Positions 1-8,489 are shown, numbered from the stretch's first letter. The stretch: 60,685 nucleotides of DNA from a virus (IMGVR_UViG_3300005253_000613:1-60685); one strand, 5' to 3'. Numbers and translations: made by a program. The notes: a model not told the origin generated them from the sequence alone.

Positions 1-1
1 G

Positions 2-1273
2 ACCGCTTCTTGGGGTGACAAGGAAGATGAGAATTCAATTAAATTAAAAGAAACAGCACGTGAGAAACTATGGAGTTGGTGGGATGGGATCGCTTATGAC
101 AATCTAAAACAATTTGGTGTTACACGCAAGAGCCTCGAGACATTTAGGACTGCCGTAGAATATGGTATATTATCTGCTATGACAGATAAGAATTTCGCTA
201 CGGACGAATCATTCGGCGGTTATTTCGATCCGTTTGTAGTTTCTTCAATAGTGCGGAGTATAGAAGGTATAAAGCCAGACCGGCCGGGTATAATGAATTT
301 TATCATTGATAAAGTACCTGAATTAGTTATGCCGCAATTCGCTAAATTAACTACAAGAGCAATGATTCAATTAGCTGCCAATGAACATCAAGATACTAAA
401 GGTAACGAATTAAGAAAAGAATTTGGGTTGGGCAATGCTATTGGTTACGCATTATTTAGCCGTGATCTTGAAGATGTGATCGCTTCAAATGAAAGATTTG
501 TCGGGACGTTTAACCCTACCCGCACTGAGGATGATAAAAGAGATTTCATGCAAACTTTGCTTAGTTCGGGTAATGGGTATAATATATCCAAAGGTAAGTT
601 GTGGAAAAGTGGTAAGAATAAAATAAGCACACAGGATTTGATCTGGCAACAGAATTATAACCCACAGTTTAAAGATTTTTACAATAATGCAACTGACACT
701 AAATATGCTATTCAAGATATTTTCAATGGTTCAGAGTTGCCGGATAAACAGGGAAAAAGCATAAAGAAAGCGGATGAATGGATTAAGAGGAACGAAGATT
801 TAATCAGAATTGTTGCTCGTGGAGATATGTCGGCTTATGATGAATACATCGAAACTGGTAAATATAAGCCAATATATCAGGAAACAGGCAGGGCAGAAGA
901 ATATGACAGATTAAGAAAGGCATTCAGGAAGGACGTTGGCAAGTATTACGCCGCCATAGCACTGGGCGAAGGCTTGCAAGGTTCACTTGATATAACAGTG
1001 AACCAAAATAGAGAGGGAGGCAAGAGATTTATAGTTAATCTAAGATGGCCGGAAGAAAGAGCTTATAACCCAAATCCATATATTAATATTAAAATCAAAG
1101 ATTTCCCGCCCGAAGATAGGGGATACCAATACGCATTAAAGAAATTCCATGCTAAAATGGTTAGAGAACAACTATTGCCTAAATACCCTAAAAGACGAGT
1201 AAGGCAATCTCCACAGACATATAAACGTCAATTAGAATTAAGGCAACCACAGTATCAAGACGTATTCAGGTAA
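2..1273 (+). CDS. C-terminal part of a large uncharacterised phage protein (5' truncated by the window)
   Basis: The reading frame is open from base 2, and the first in-frame Met is only at 179, so the gene starts outside the window and 423 residues are visible. I recognise no domain. The visible part is hydrophilic and ends in a basic tail ('PKYPKRRVRQSP'). It lies at the far end of the rightward late block if the genome continues leftwards, so a virion or DNA-ejection protein is possible, but that is inference from position. The next gene starts 4 nt downstream. Confidence 0.6.
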   Translation, partial: TASWGDKEDENSIKLKETAREKLWSWWDGIAYDNLKQFGVTRKSLETFRTAVEYGILSAMTDKNFATDESFGGYFDPFVVSSIVRSIEGIKPDRPGIMNFIIDKVPELVMPQFAKLTTRAMIQLAANEHQDTKGNELRKEFGLGNAIGYALFSRDLEDVIASNERFVGTFNPTRTEDDKRDFMQTLLSSGNGYNISKGKLWKSGKNKISTQDLIWQQNYNPQFKDFYNNATDTKYAIQDIFNGSELPDKQGKSIKKADEWIKRNEDLIRIVARGDMSAYDEYIETGKYKPIYQETGRAEEYDRLRKAFRKDVGKYYAAIALGEGLQGSLDITVNQNREGGKRFIVNLRWPEERAYNPNPYINIKIKDFPPEDRGYQYALKKFHAKMVREQLLPKYPKRRVRQSPQTYKRQLELRQPQYQDVFR

Positions 1274-1276
1274 ATC

Positions 1277-2032
1277 ATGTCAACACATAAAAGCCAATCG
1301 GACGAGCATAATCATTTTGTTGTCTCTACTCCCAATATAGAGAAATATAACGACAGAACTCATCCACAGGAGATAGTTAGTTCATTGAATGAATTAGTAT
1401 CGGCTGCGAAAGAATATCCTCGTCAGGAGGCTGAAAGGTACTTTGATATAGGTTGTGTGATGGCTAAGAGTAGTTCGGGATTGACAATAAGGGAAATGGC
1501 ACAATTGTTAAAAACTAAAACGTATATTTTAAGTAGAGCAAAGACAGTGGCTGAAAGGCTCGATTGTGATAAAGAAAAGTTCCTAAAGATATTAGATGAA
1601 GTAGAAAGATGGAGTGCGGTTGAGTTGAGGGTACTCCCGCCAACGAAAAAGAATTACAAGAATTTACTTGCGAATGCCTTTAAAAATGTCCGCACAATAA
1701 CTAATGAACTGAAAAAGAATCCATCCGATACCAACGCATCGGCTTCCCTATTAGCAATGAGGGATATGATGAATAGGATATTGCCACCAGCTGCTGATAT
1801 ATTTGATAAGAATTACTTGCTTTATTATCCTTGCGTTTCTTGTGGGGTAGAAGCAATTGAAGATGGGCATACAATTAAAATACATCATACCTACGATTAC
1901 CTGCGTTACCCTTATTGCGAGGTATGCAATAAGGAAAACCGCCCTCCCGATATGACACGTGTAGCTGCTATGTATGCGAGTTACGCTATTAATACTGACC
2001 AAGCATATAATCAAATAATGGATTATGAGTAA
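1277..2032 (+). CDS. Uncharacterised protein with C-terminal Cys/His metal-binding motif
   Basis: 251 residues. A Cys-x2-Cys at 'CVSC' (about residue 185), a His pair and a second Cys-x2-Cys at 'CEVC' suggest a zinc-binding module of roughly 35 residues. The segment 'LTIREMAQLLKTKTYILSRA' around residue 75 looks like a helix-turn-helix. A DNA-binding role is therefore plausible but not shown. It overlaps the next gene by 8 nt, so the two are probably co-translated. Confidence 0.6.
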   Translation: MSTHKSQSDEHNHFVVSTPNIEKYNDRTHPQEIVSSLNELVSAAKEYPRQEAERYFDIGCVMAKSSSGLTIREMAQLLKTKTYILSRAKTVAERLDCDKEKFLKILDEVERWSAVELRVLPPTKKNYKNLLANAFKNVRTITNELKKNPSDTNASASLLAMRDMMNRILPPAADIFDKNYLLYYPCVSCGVEAIEDGHTIKIHHTYDYLRYPYCEVCNKENRPPDMTRVAAMYASYAINTDQAYNQIMDYE

Positions 2033-2480
2033 ACGAATTATCCAAGTCTATAAAAGTGCGTATTCCGACTTGAATATAATAAAAAGATGGTTTTATGATA
2101 ATTTTGGTTTTAAGATAGCCACATATCAGGCGGTAGCATTCGCACTTACTACATTAAAATCATTCGATTTAGCAGCGGTTAAACATATTAACAAAATCAG
2201 GGTTCCACCTGGGATAACTTCTATTGAGAAATTTAGCGTAACTCTTGATGCTGAATTAGTTGAAAGGGTTGATACCTTTATGCGTGCCCATGACAGAATA
2301 CTAATCCCTGACAGGCCCGCTTTGATCGCAGCACTTATCACTTATAGGGCGGTATCGTTGCCCGCTTGTTTGCCAATTGAACCCCTGGATTATAAATATC
2401 CAGAATATGCGAAAAGACCGGATGAAGAAAGATATATTAGGCGTATGCCGGAATTGGTTAAGACTGCATTGGAACTTTGA
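2025..2480 (+). CDS. Uncharacterised protein
   Basis: 151 residues, mostly helical in appearance, with no signal peptide or membrane segment. The stretch 'KFSVTLDAELVERVDTFM' near residue 70 resembles the strand-helix part of a ribbon-helix-helix DNA-binding fold (beta strand, then 'AELVERVDTF'), which is a weak hint of a regulator. It is the last rightward gene before the leftward operon. The gap to the convergent gene is only 18 nt and holds no clear terminator. Confidence 0.55.
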   Translation: MSKRIIQVYKSAYSDLNIIKRWFYDNFGFKIATYQAVAFALTTLKSFDLAAVKHINKIRVPPGITSIEKFSVTLDAELVERVDTFMRAHDRILIPDRPALIAALITYRAVSLPACLPIEPLDYKYPEYAKRPDEERYIRRMPELVKTALEL

Positions 2481-2498
2481 GAACCCTAAACAGTGTCA

Positions 2499-2840
2499 TT
2501 ATAATCTCACCTTCTTATTACAATGAGGGCATAGGTCTCCTATTAGTGCATAGTATCCGCATGAACATTTCTTAAACCATACGGGATTCCTTGTGGGTGT
2601 ATCTTCTATCGCAGAATCAATTAGGCAGCGTAGATTTTCTGTATTTTCATACTTTTTTTTAAGTCTTTTGTATTTCTTCTCTATTTTGCGGGCACGTTTC
2701 AATTGTTTGTTGATTTGGTTAATGAATTTCACCACTCCACCATCATTATAATAGATTGGTCTATCGTTCTCAGTTTTACAATAGATAGTGCCTGTACTAC
2801 TAAGTTCTTTTATATGAATTATCTTTAAAATCTTTTCCAT
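2499..2840 (-). CDS. Small protein with C-terminal zinc ribbon
   Basis: 113 residues. A lysine-rich, probably coiled middle (residues 45-65) is followed by a C-terminal CxC...CxxC motif ('CSCG' and 'CPHC'), typical of a rubredoxin-like zinc ribbon. It is the last gene of the leftward integrase operon and converges with the gene ending at 2480. The function is unknown. Confidence 0.6.
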   Translation of the reverse strand: MEKILKIIHIKELSSTGTIYCKTENDRPIYYNDGGVVKFINQINKQLKRARKIEKKYKRLKKKYENTENLRCLIDSAIEDTPTRNPVWFKKCSCGYYALIGDLCPHCNKKVRL

Positions 2841-2849
2841 ATTCTCTCC

Positions 2850-3119
2850 TCATTGAAATTTAAAATCATCTGGCAATCTCATTACAGTCAAAGTAGCTGT
2901 CCCCCAGTTAGGATTCTTATCTCTTAGGTGTTTTAGAGCGTATTTGATACCATTGTGTTCAAATATTCTCAATGTCTCGTTATGAGAAAGGATTATCCCA
3001 TGTCTCAAAAAATAAGAACGAATTATTCTTCGCCTCGACGTTTTGAGCAGTTTAACCGGAGCGAACTTTTTGCTAAATGATGCACCGTCATATTCACGTA
3101 TTTCTAATATATTAAACAT
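2850..3119 (-). CDS. Uncharacterised small basic protein
   Basis: 89 residues with the basic patch 'LLKTSRRRIIRSYF' in the middle. No family recognised. The start codon directly abuts the stop of the upstream gene at 3119, consistent with one operon. Confidence 0.5.
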   Translation of the reverse strand: MFNILEIREYDGASFSKKFAPVKLLKTSRRRIIRSYFLRHGIILSHNETLRIFEHNGIKYALKHLRDKNPNWGTATLTVMRLPDDFKFQ

Positions 3120-3346
3120 TATAGCATTGCTTTGATTCTGTCTAAGGTATCTTCTTTGTCTTTTTCTATAAGACGCAACCTGTATTCAACTTCTTTTATA
3201 AATTTCGTGTTGCCGGTTCGTTTATATGACGTATAGAACCTGCTATAAAAGATTTTATACGGTACTTTTCCCCCCTCTTTGTCCCTTGCTATTTTGTGAT
3301 TATTATAGAACCACAACAATAATTCCCTTGTAAGGTATTTAATCAT
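3119..3346 (-). CDS. Uncharacterised small protein
   Basis: 75 residues, rich in Lys, Arg and aromatic residues. The N-terminal part ('MIKYLTRELLLWFYNNHKIA') recalls the winged-helix 'DNA primase/D5-like' linker seen in phage proteins, but it is too short to assign. It overlaps the upstream Imm5-like gene by 4 nt (ATGA). Confidence 0.5.
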   Translation of the reverse strand: MIKYLTRELLLWFYNNHKIARDKEGGKVPYKIFYSRFYTSYKRTGNTKFIKEVEYRLRLIEKDKEDTLDRIKAML

Positions 3347-3978
3347 TTCTTTTCTCCTTTTAATATATCAATTAATTTCTGCTTTTGCCATTTCCTCACT
3401 GGTGAAGGGCGTATCTGAACCCCTTTTACGGCTTCTAATTGTGATGCTGAAATAGCTGCATATAGTGCCGCTTCATCTGACAAACCAACTGAAATAGTTG
3501 CGTCTGCTGTTCCTGCTGCATGTGCTAAATAAGATGCTGAAATAGATGCAGCAGATGCTGCCGCACGTATCCTTGCATCACCTGATGAATTTCCTACGAA
3601 AAGTGCTGCATGTGCTGGCATATACGCTCTATATGCTAATTCTCTATTTTTCTTTGTGTCTGAGATCAACACCAATCTTGCTGCTTCTATTGCCTTGCGG
3701 GGACGGTTGTCATTAGTGTAAAGATTCTCAAAGTTTGGCAATACGTGTTCAGCACACGCTATTGTAAATTCTAATGCGATTTTACGCTTCTTTTTCTTGC
3801 CAATAATCGCCCGTAAGGCCCAGATAGCAACGTCTAACCCGCTGATTTCTATTATTTGTAGCATCGAGATTTTTGATGCCGGGTTGTAGTCCGGGACATT
3901 GGTTGTCAAATGTTCAAATATGTCATTAGGGATTCTATGCTTTTGTAATTCCTCGCCCGTTGTGTATATTTCTTTCAT
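3343..3978 (-). CDS. Imm5-like putative immunity protein
   Basis: 211 residues. The central motif 'NDNRPRKAIEAARLVL' (about residue 90) preceded by 'CAEHVLPNFE', and the following Ala-rich helical repeats, match the Imm5 family of 'putative immunity proteins', which occur beside polymorphic toxins and also in phages and mobile elements. In phages the role is unknown. Protection against a toxin, or a structural helical-repeat function, are both possible. No toxin partner is visible next to it. The first 30 or so codons are duplicated in inverted orientation at 13882-13970. Confidence 0.65.
   Translation of the reverse strand: MKEIYTTGEELQKHRIPNDIFEHLTTNVPDYNPASKISMLQIIEISGLDVAIWALRAIIGKKKKRKIALEFTIACAEHVLPNFENLYTNDNRPRKAIEAARLVLISDTKKNRELAYRAYMPAHAALFVGNSSGDARIRAAASAASISASYLAHAAGTADATISVGLSDEAALYAAISASQLEAVKGVQIRPSPVRKWQKQKLIDILKGEKK
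3881..3969. repeat. 89-bp inverted duplicate, copy 1 (inside the Imm5-like gene)
   Basis: Read on the minus strand this segment is identical, base for base over 89 bp, to 13882-13970 on the plus strand. It starts 9 nt after the Imm5-like start codon. The sequence diverges abruptly at the far end. Perfect identity points to a recent duplication or ongoing recombination between the two sites. Confidence 0.9.
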
Positions 3979-4293
3979 TTAATTACCTGTTAAAAAACGA
4001 ATTTCTTCTTTACTAAAGTATTCTTTTAATTCTAATGGCCTGTTAGATTTGACTATATCAGCATGAGAAGGCAATGAATCTGATATTTCAAATGTTAATA
4101 ATTCAAAACGATGACCTAATTCAAGTTTCTCCACTTGACGTTCAAATTCCATCAGCATAACCTTTTTTTTAAATTCATCTACCAATTGCATATTATTTAA
4201 CCATAGTTTATGTTTGATTTGAATACTAAAACCACGAAGCCAAAGAATGATAGCAGCCGATATTACAAACATTACAATAAATACATTCATCAC
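3979..4293 (-). CDS. Membrane-anchored small protein
   Basis: 104 residues. One N-terminal hydrophobic helix (residues 3-18) is followed by a charged, helical cytoplasmic part, so a single-pass N-in or N-out anchor is likely. Family unknown. It lies 1 nt upstream of the Imm5-like gene. Confidence 0.55.
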   Translation of the reverse strand: MMNVFIVMFVISAAIILWLRGFSIQIKHKLWLNNMQLVDEFKKKVMLMEFERQVEKLELGHRFELLTFEISDSLPSHADIVKSNRPLELKEYFSKEEIRFLTGN

Positions 4294-4312
4294 TTCCTCC
4301 TATGTAATCAAT

Positions 4313-4753
4313 TTAAAAATCACCATAATTAGTTTGTAAGCATATCAACCCTAAATCTTTTCTCCACATATTAACCATTTGATCCCTGTCATCAAATACC
4401 ATAATTACGTTAAAATTGCCAGCTATTACCTCATCATATATTTCACGCTTAACTATACTGTCCTTTCTGTAATCTTTAACTTTTCTCATAAATAATTCGT
4501 AATTGTAGGGTTTTTCCCAATCAAAATGTTTGTTAATCCAATAAATAGTTTGTGCTTTGCATGATGGTGTCCCTTCTCTGCCTGATACGAAATATACTTT
4601 TGCAGCATTGCATATTGACAATGCTTTCACACAATCTATTACTGGTTTAATTGGCGTATCAGTTTCTATTTTATCATATTCGTATGGTTCTCTATTCTTT
4701 CTTTTTGCAATAGTTCCATCAATATCACAAATTATAATTGGTGTTTTGGACAT
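4313..4753 (-). CDS. Polynucleotide 3'-phosphatase (T4 Pnk phosphatase-domain type, HAD fold)
   Basis: 146 residues, the length of the phosphatase half of T4 polynucleotide kinase without its kinase half. The HAD nucleophile motif 'DIDGT' is at residues 10-14, followed by 'SGRE' near 58, the typical 'LFMR...DYRKDSIVK' block, and 'VFDDRDQ' near 119 supplying the acidic metal ligands. Such enzymes remove 3'-phosphates from nicked nucleic acid so that it can be ligated or repaired. They also serve tRNA repair in T4. No ligase is visible in the window. Confidence 0.85.
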   Translation of the reverse strand: MSKTPIIICDIDGTIAKRKNREPYEYDKIETDTPIKPVIDCVKALSICNAAKVYFVSGREGTPSCKAQTIYWINKHFDWEKPYNYELFMRKVKDYRKDSIVKREIYDEVIAGNFNVIMVFDDRDQMVNMWRKDLGLICLQTNYGDF

Positions 4754-4780
4754 CGATTTAACTCCTATTTTAAAATATAT

Positions 4781-4981
4781 TTATTTATTCTGTCTTTTTG
4801 TAGTTGCTTCCATTTCTTCATCTGTCCATCTATCACCACCAAAATGTTTCTTCCATATTTTCTTCTCTGCCTTTTTCTTTTTTTTCAATGATTTAAAGTG
4901 TATACTTATCTCTTTCCCTAATTTATTTATTTCATCTAAGCTCGGCTCCTTACCCGGTATTTCGTTAAATTCAAAGCTCAT
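4781..4981 (-). CDS. Uncharacterised small Lys-rich protein
   Basis: 66 residues with a run of lysines in the middle ('SLKKKKKAEKKIWKKH'). It is probably a helical, soluble protein. It sits between the phosphatase and a membrane protein in the leftward operon. No family recognised. Confidence 0.5.
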   Translation of the reverse strand: MSFEFNEIPGKEPSLDEINKLGKEISIHFKSLKKKKKAEKKIWKKHFGGDRWTDEEMEATTKRQNK

Positions 4982-4990
4982 ATTTCCCCT

Positions 4991-5254
4991 CTATGTAATT
5001 AATTTAAAAATCAAGCATAACAAAACCACTGTCTTGTTAGCTCTGTTTAGAACTACGGCCATTACTGCAAACCACACCATAACGGGCAATGGCAAAAACA
5101 AGGCAGTTGCCAATAAACTATAAGCAAGAATGAATATAATAGCATAATGTACAACTCCAACTTCAATTCTTTGCACTTCAACCATTTTCATAATAAAAGA
5201 CATTCCCATTAACATTGTAGCTATTGATAGACTTGTTTCATATCCGGGCAGCAT
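4991..5254 (-). CDS. Small integral membrane protein
   Basis: 87 residues with two or three hydrophobic helices (about 8-25, 38-60 and 60-80). I chose the start at 5254 ('MLPGYE...') because a purine-rich AGGAAAAG lies 5-12 nt upstream. An earlier in-frame Met at 5284 would overlap the upstream gene further. A holin-like or superinfection-exclusion role is conceivable but unsupported. Confidence 0.55.
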   Translation of the reverse strand: MLPGYETSLSIATMLMGMSFIMKMVEVQRIEVGVVHYAIIFILAYSLLATALFLPLPVMVWFAVMAVVLNRANKTVVLLCLIFKLIT

Positions 5255-5630
5255 AATCTTTTCCTTTCTTAATTGTTTTAACATGGTTGTTTTTAATTTT
5301 ACGTCTTAAGATTTTGTGTTCGCTTGAATTTGGTATAATGGTTAATAAATATTCACACTCATGTGAAGTAAGGCACATATAAACCGCTTGTGTACCGTCC
5401 CATTTAGTCATCTGTCTCTGGAGATATTTTCTGTTGCTTTCACAATATTCCTGAGCCACTAATCTGCAATGCTTTTCATCGGGACTGCTAAATTCCTTGA
5501 CAGTACCGTCAGGATGGAAACACCTGTATATATGCTGCATACCTTCCGGACTATCGACATAAGATGATGTCACTTCAATATTATTGATGACGAATTGTTT
5601 AGTCCCCTTTTTAGCGTCTGGGTTTTTCAT
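5238..5630 (-). CDS. Uncharacterised protein
   Basis: 130 residues, soluble, with scattered Cys and His but no clear metal motif. No family recognised. It overlaps its downstream neighbour by 17 nt and the upstream gene by 4 nt. Confidence 0.5.
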   Translation of the reverse strand: MKNPDAKKGTKQFVINNIEVTSSYVDSPEGMQHIYRCFHPDGTVKEFSSPDEKHCRLVAQEYCESNRKYLQRQMTKWDGTQAVYMCLTSHECEYLLTIIPNSSEHKILRRKIKNNHVKTIKKGKDYAARI

Positions 5631-5809
5631 TGTTTCCCTGTAAAATTTGTTAAGAATCGACGGTTTTTAACACGTAATCGCCTTTTTATAGACTGGCTTA
5701 TCGAGTAAAACGGTGGGCTGCATTGGGCTCCATGAGTTACCCGTTGTTTAAGCATGTGTGTAATTACAGCATATATACCAGGGTCATATTTAAATTTTAG
5801 TATTTTCAT
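5627..5809 (-). CDS. Small 'MKI...KRRLR' family protein
   Basis: 60 residues. It begins 'MKILKF' and carries 'SIKRRLRVKN' near the end, the same N- and C-terminal signature as the small proteins encoded at 34.8-39.8 kb. It is the only clear member on the minus strand and outside that cluster. Its overlap with both neighbours (4 nt downstream, 20 nt upstream) supports translation as part of the operon. Function unknown. Confidence 0.5.
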   Translation of the reverse strand: MKILKFKYDPGIYAVITHMLKQRVTHGAQCSPPFYSISQSIKRRLRVKNRRFLTNFTGKQ

Positions 5810-6062
5810 TGTGTGTTCCCTTTTTCGATTTCGGGTATAATTCCTTGTATTGCAAAGGGAAATAATGTTTAAGTGTCGCTAAATTACAAAGCATACTATG
5901 CCCATCTTTAAATACTATTAATTTTAACTTACTTTTCTTATTATATTCTTTTGCTTCATTAAGTTTTGCTTTGTATAGTTCTTCCGGTATATCAGAATGG
6001 GGGATATGCCGGAACGCTTCCTTCATTATAAAATCCGTAAATTGCTCATCATTGAATTTCAT
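5790..6062 (-). CDS. Uncharacterised small protein
   Basis: 90 residues, soluble, charged. Its start codon overlaps the stop of the methyltransferase gene upstream (shared base 6062). No family recognised. Confidence 0.5.
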   Translation of the reverse strand: MKFNDEQFTDFIMKEAFRHIPHSDIPEELYKAKLNEAKEYNKKSKLKLIVFKDGHSMLCNLATLKHYFPLQYKELYPKSKKGTHNENTKI

Positions 6063-6790
6063 TATTCGTCTCCTCTTTTCTCAAATGTTAATAAATCTTC
6101 TTTGGGGTTAACTCCAGATAGCTTTTCTGTGCCAGATAAATATTTATCATGGCGGTATACTCTGAATTTAAACCCATATTTAACAAAGTCTACGATCAAA
6201 TATTTATAGCAATATACAAGATAATGATGTGGTTCACCATAGAAATAAGTTCTTAGTTCATCTGTCTCAATATCACAGAGCTCAAAGTTGACTGGCAGAA
6301 CTCTGGAAAACGGTGTTTGTGCTATAATAGTCCCACCTGGCTTTAAGACCCTTGCCATTTCTTTTATAGCAGCCCGCACAAAATTGATGTGTTCAAGAAC
6401 GTGATTGACTATAATAAAATCGAAGGAATTGCCTCCAAATAATCTTATGTCATAAATATCCGTCCAATTAACATGAAAATCAAACAAATCGGGTTCAATA
6501 TCGCATGGGTAATATAGGCTTGGGATAGTATTACTCCTTTTTAGCATCTTATACAGAGGGAGTTCCGGTGCAAAATGAAGGACGCTTGCACCGTGAAAAG
6601 CATTCCAGAAACCTAACTTGTCAAAATACATAAACAAGTGTCTTTCACGGTCATTACAACCACAAACAGGGCAGCCATAATTCTCTAAATCACTACCTAT
6701 GACTTGGAATGACTTGTAAGTATCTGAATAGCTATGTTTGTATGGAGTGAAAGAATTGAATTCTCTTTTGCATATATAACATTGCTTCAT
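6062..6790 (-). CDS. SAM-dependent methyltransferase with N-terminal zinc motif
   Basis: 242 residues. The N-terminal Cys-x2-Cys (C4, C7) and 'CPVCG' near residue 40 form a probable zinc knuckle. The class I methyltransferase core follows: 'VLHFAPE' (motif I region), an acidic 'CDIEPDLF', 'DFIIVNHVLEHI' (motif IV) and 'VLKPGGTII' (motif V/VI), as in the methyltransferase type 11 family. The substrate is unknown; such phage enzymes are often small-molecule, sugar or nucleotide modifiers. It sits in the leftward integrase operon. Confidence 0.75.
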   Translation of the reverse strand: MKQCYICKREFNSFTPYKHSYSDTYKSFQVIGSDLENYGCPVCGCNDRERHLFMYFDKLGFWNAFHGASVLHFAPELPLYKMLKRSNTIPSLYYPCDIEPDLFDFHVNWTDIYDIRLFGGNSFDFIIVNHVLEHINFVRAAIKEMARVLKPGGTIIAQTPFSRVLPVNFELCDIETDELRTYFYGEPHHYLVYCYKYLIVDFVKYGFKFRVYRHDKYLSGTEKLSGVNPKEDLLTFEKRGDE

Positions 6791-7011
6791 TATTTGACCT
6801 CTATAAATCCACGTGGGAAAAATCTCATAAATTCCTCATCAACTTCTTTTTCCAAGTAGACAGTTGCGAATACACCGTCAAACATTTCGAACGCCTTGTT
6901 TCTGCATTCCTTATAAGTGTTACCTTCGATAACGGTCACACAATCCTTATCTAATGTTATTCCATTAACAGTATGTGTATGTTCCTGTCCAAATGTTACG
7001 TAAATTTTCAT
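6790..7011 (-). CDS. Conserved small phage protein ('MKIYVTFGQ' type)
   Basis: 73 residues from the Met at 7011; the frame is open further up to 7050 but the shorter form matches the usual start of this phage family ('MKIYVTFGQEHTH', then 'DKDCV'). The family is widespread in phage genomes and has no assigned function. It overlaps the methyltransferase start by one base. Confidence 0.6.
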   Translation of the reverse strand: MKIYVTFGQEHTHTVNGITLDKDCVTVIEGNTYKECRNKAFEMFDGVFATVYLEKEVDEEFMRFFPRGFIEVK

Positions 7012-7019
7012 AACAACTC

Positions 7020-7217
7020 CTAAATATAAGATGGTGGTTGAATAGGGCATGACAGTTTGTTATAATGTTTGCACAATTTATTATCATTGGGCATAGCACC
7101 ATTAGGTAGACGGCTACATGGATTGCCATATAACCCACACTGAAACTTGTACGGACTTCTTGAACTTGTCTGTGGAGTTAACTTCCCCACATCTTGTAGG
7201 TTGATTTTTTCTTTCAT
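7020..7217 (-). CDS. Small cysteine-containing protein
   Basis: 65 residues from the Met at 7217, preceded by GGAATGTT. Four Cys residues ('CGLYGNPC', 'LCKHYNKLSC') could bind a metal. No family recognised. An earlier in-frame Met at 7247 would overlap the upstream gene. Confidence 0.5.
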   Translation of the reverse strand: MKEKINLQDVGKLTPQTSSRSPYKFQCGLYGNPCSRLPNGAMPNDNKLCKHYNKLSCPIQPPSYI

Positions 7218-7230
7218 AACATTCCCTAAA

Positions 7231-7494
7231 TCAATAATCCCACTCACTATTATGAGCTTTATACCCGTTTTGTTCTAATAATAGGAAAGCCGCTATTGTA
7301 CAATTTTGGCATAATTCGATGGTTTTTATTTCACCACTGCCGCCACCACTACATCTATATCCTGTCCGATGTTCAAAAGTACATTCGAAAGCATCGTCCC
7401 AAGTAGTTTCTATTTTCGCCTCACATTTATCACAAATATCATAGGATTTTATTATTACATCTACTGTTTGCTTCTCTTTTATTTCAATTCTCAT
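7231..7494 (-). CDS. Small zinc-binding protein
   Basis: 87 residues. 'CDKC' at residues 21-24 pairs with 'CQNC' near residue 63, a treble-clef or ribbon arrangement, with a glycine-rich 'CSGGGSGE' loop between. This type of protein is usual in phage accessory operons. It is the first gene downstream of the integrase. Confidence 0.55.
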   Translation of the reverse strand: MRIEIKEKQTVDVIIKSYDICDKCEAKIETTWDDAFECTFEHRTGYRCSGGGSGEIKTIELCQNCTIAAFLLLEQNGYKAHNSEWDY

Positions 7495-7502
7495 AATATA
7501 TC

Positions 7503-8420
7503 CTAAATCAACAATTCTTTTGGCGAAAAAACCGCCGGGTTAATATACTTCTTTGTAGTATCGAGTGAAGAATGTCCCATTAGTATTGAAGCATTTGCTA
7601 TTCCTTTACTTGCACAGACTGCCTGACAAACGTAATGCCTGAAACAGTGGGCTGTTGTCCCTTCATAGCCTAATAAATCGGCATAGCGCTTAATTTGTTT
7701 TCCCGCTCCGCTATCACTTAATCTGTCACCACGACTGTTTATTATGTGGTATTCGCAGCCATGATAATTCTGATCTAAAAAATCAATATAATCGGTATAT
7801 AAATTATAAGCAACGAAATTGTTGATTTTATAATCAAATGGTAAATATTTGATGTCTATATTCTTTCTTAATGATTGCCTCGTATCTTTTTTCTTGACTA
7901 ATGTTAATTCAATCATATTTTCATCATATAATAAACGCACATCCAAAGAAGTTAAATCTAATACCTGAGATATTCTTGGACCAAGAGAACCTAAGATAAA
8001 CAATAGCCAGGGATCACGTGCCCTTGATAAAGCGAAAGAACTATGCAAGGCACCTTGAATAAAGTCGGATACCATTCTGGTTGTCATAAGTACGTTGCCC
8101 CAATTATCTGCTTTAGCTCTAAAGGCTTTTTGGAGTATGAGAAAATCATCTTTACTGATATACATATTCCAGTACAAAAACTTCCCCAGTCCGAACATTA
8201 AAGTCGATTTACTTGTCAGGCTTAGATTCGTTCTATTGGAAATAAACCGGGACACATCATTTCTACCGAAAGATTCTATATTAATATCATCGACAAAATC
8301 ACGTACATGTTTTGACAAGAATCTAACGGATGATTCGCTCATGCCATCTACCCGCTTTGACGTGGCGAGTTTAATGTGTTCACTAAATTTAGTTAAGAAT
8401 TCCTTTTTATAATCATTCAT
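7503..8420 (-). CDS. int: Tyrosine recombinase (integrase)
   Basis: 305 residues from the Met at 8420. An upstream extension to 8588 is open but encodes a Cys/Ile-rich, unlikely leader across the promoter region. An N-terminal SAM-like core-binding domain (about 1-110) precedes the catalytic domain. Catalytic residues can be read as R149, Lys at about 176-178, H258-x2-R261, H283 in 'MGHSS' and Y292 in 'KKYINP'. The enzyme would catalyse site-specific integration and excision, making the phage temperate or integrative. It is first in the leftward operon, behind the promoter at 8461-8489. I could not identify an attachment core. Confidence 0.92.
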   Translation of the reverse strand: MNDYKKEFLTKFSEHIKLATSKRVDGMSESSVRFLSKHVRDFVDDINIESFGRNDVSRFISNRTNLSLTSKSTLMFGLGKFLYWNMYISKDDFLILQKAFRAKADNWGNVLMTTRMVSDFIQGALHSSFALSRARDPWLLFILGSLGPRISQVLDLTSLDVRLLYDENMIELTLVKKKDTRQSLRKNIDIKYLPFDYKINNFVAYNLYTDYIDFLDQNYHGCEYHIINSRGDRLSDSGAGKQIKRYADLLGYEGTTAHCFRHYVCQAVCASKGIANASILMGHSSLDTTKKYINPAVFSPKELLI

Positions 8421-8460
8421 ATTAATCTTATGTTGAGTGTGACAACAATAGCTACAACAT

Positions 8461-8489
8461 AATATACAATATATTGTGGTATCATACAA
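8461..8489 (-). promoter_or_regulatory. Promoter of the integrase operon
   Basis: On the minus strand: TTGTAT (8489-8484), exactly 17 nt, then TATATT (8466-8461). Transcription would start near 8454, about 34 nt before the integrase start codon. The same -35/spacer/-10 geometry recurs at 33622, 39772 and 40729. Confidence 0.65.

Noticed and set aside
4557-5123. 188-codon plus-strand frame opposite the phosphatase operon
   Set aside because: It mirrors genes with recognisable motifs (HAD phosphatase, membrane protein); its Phe/Ser/Ile richness is typical of shadows in AT-rich DNA.
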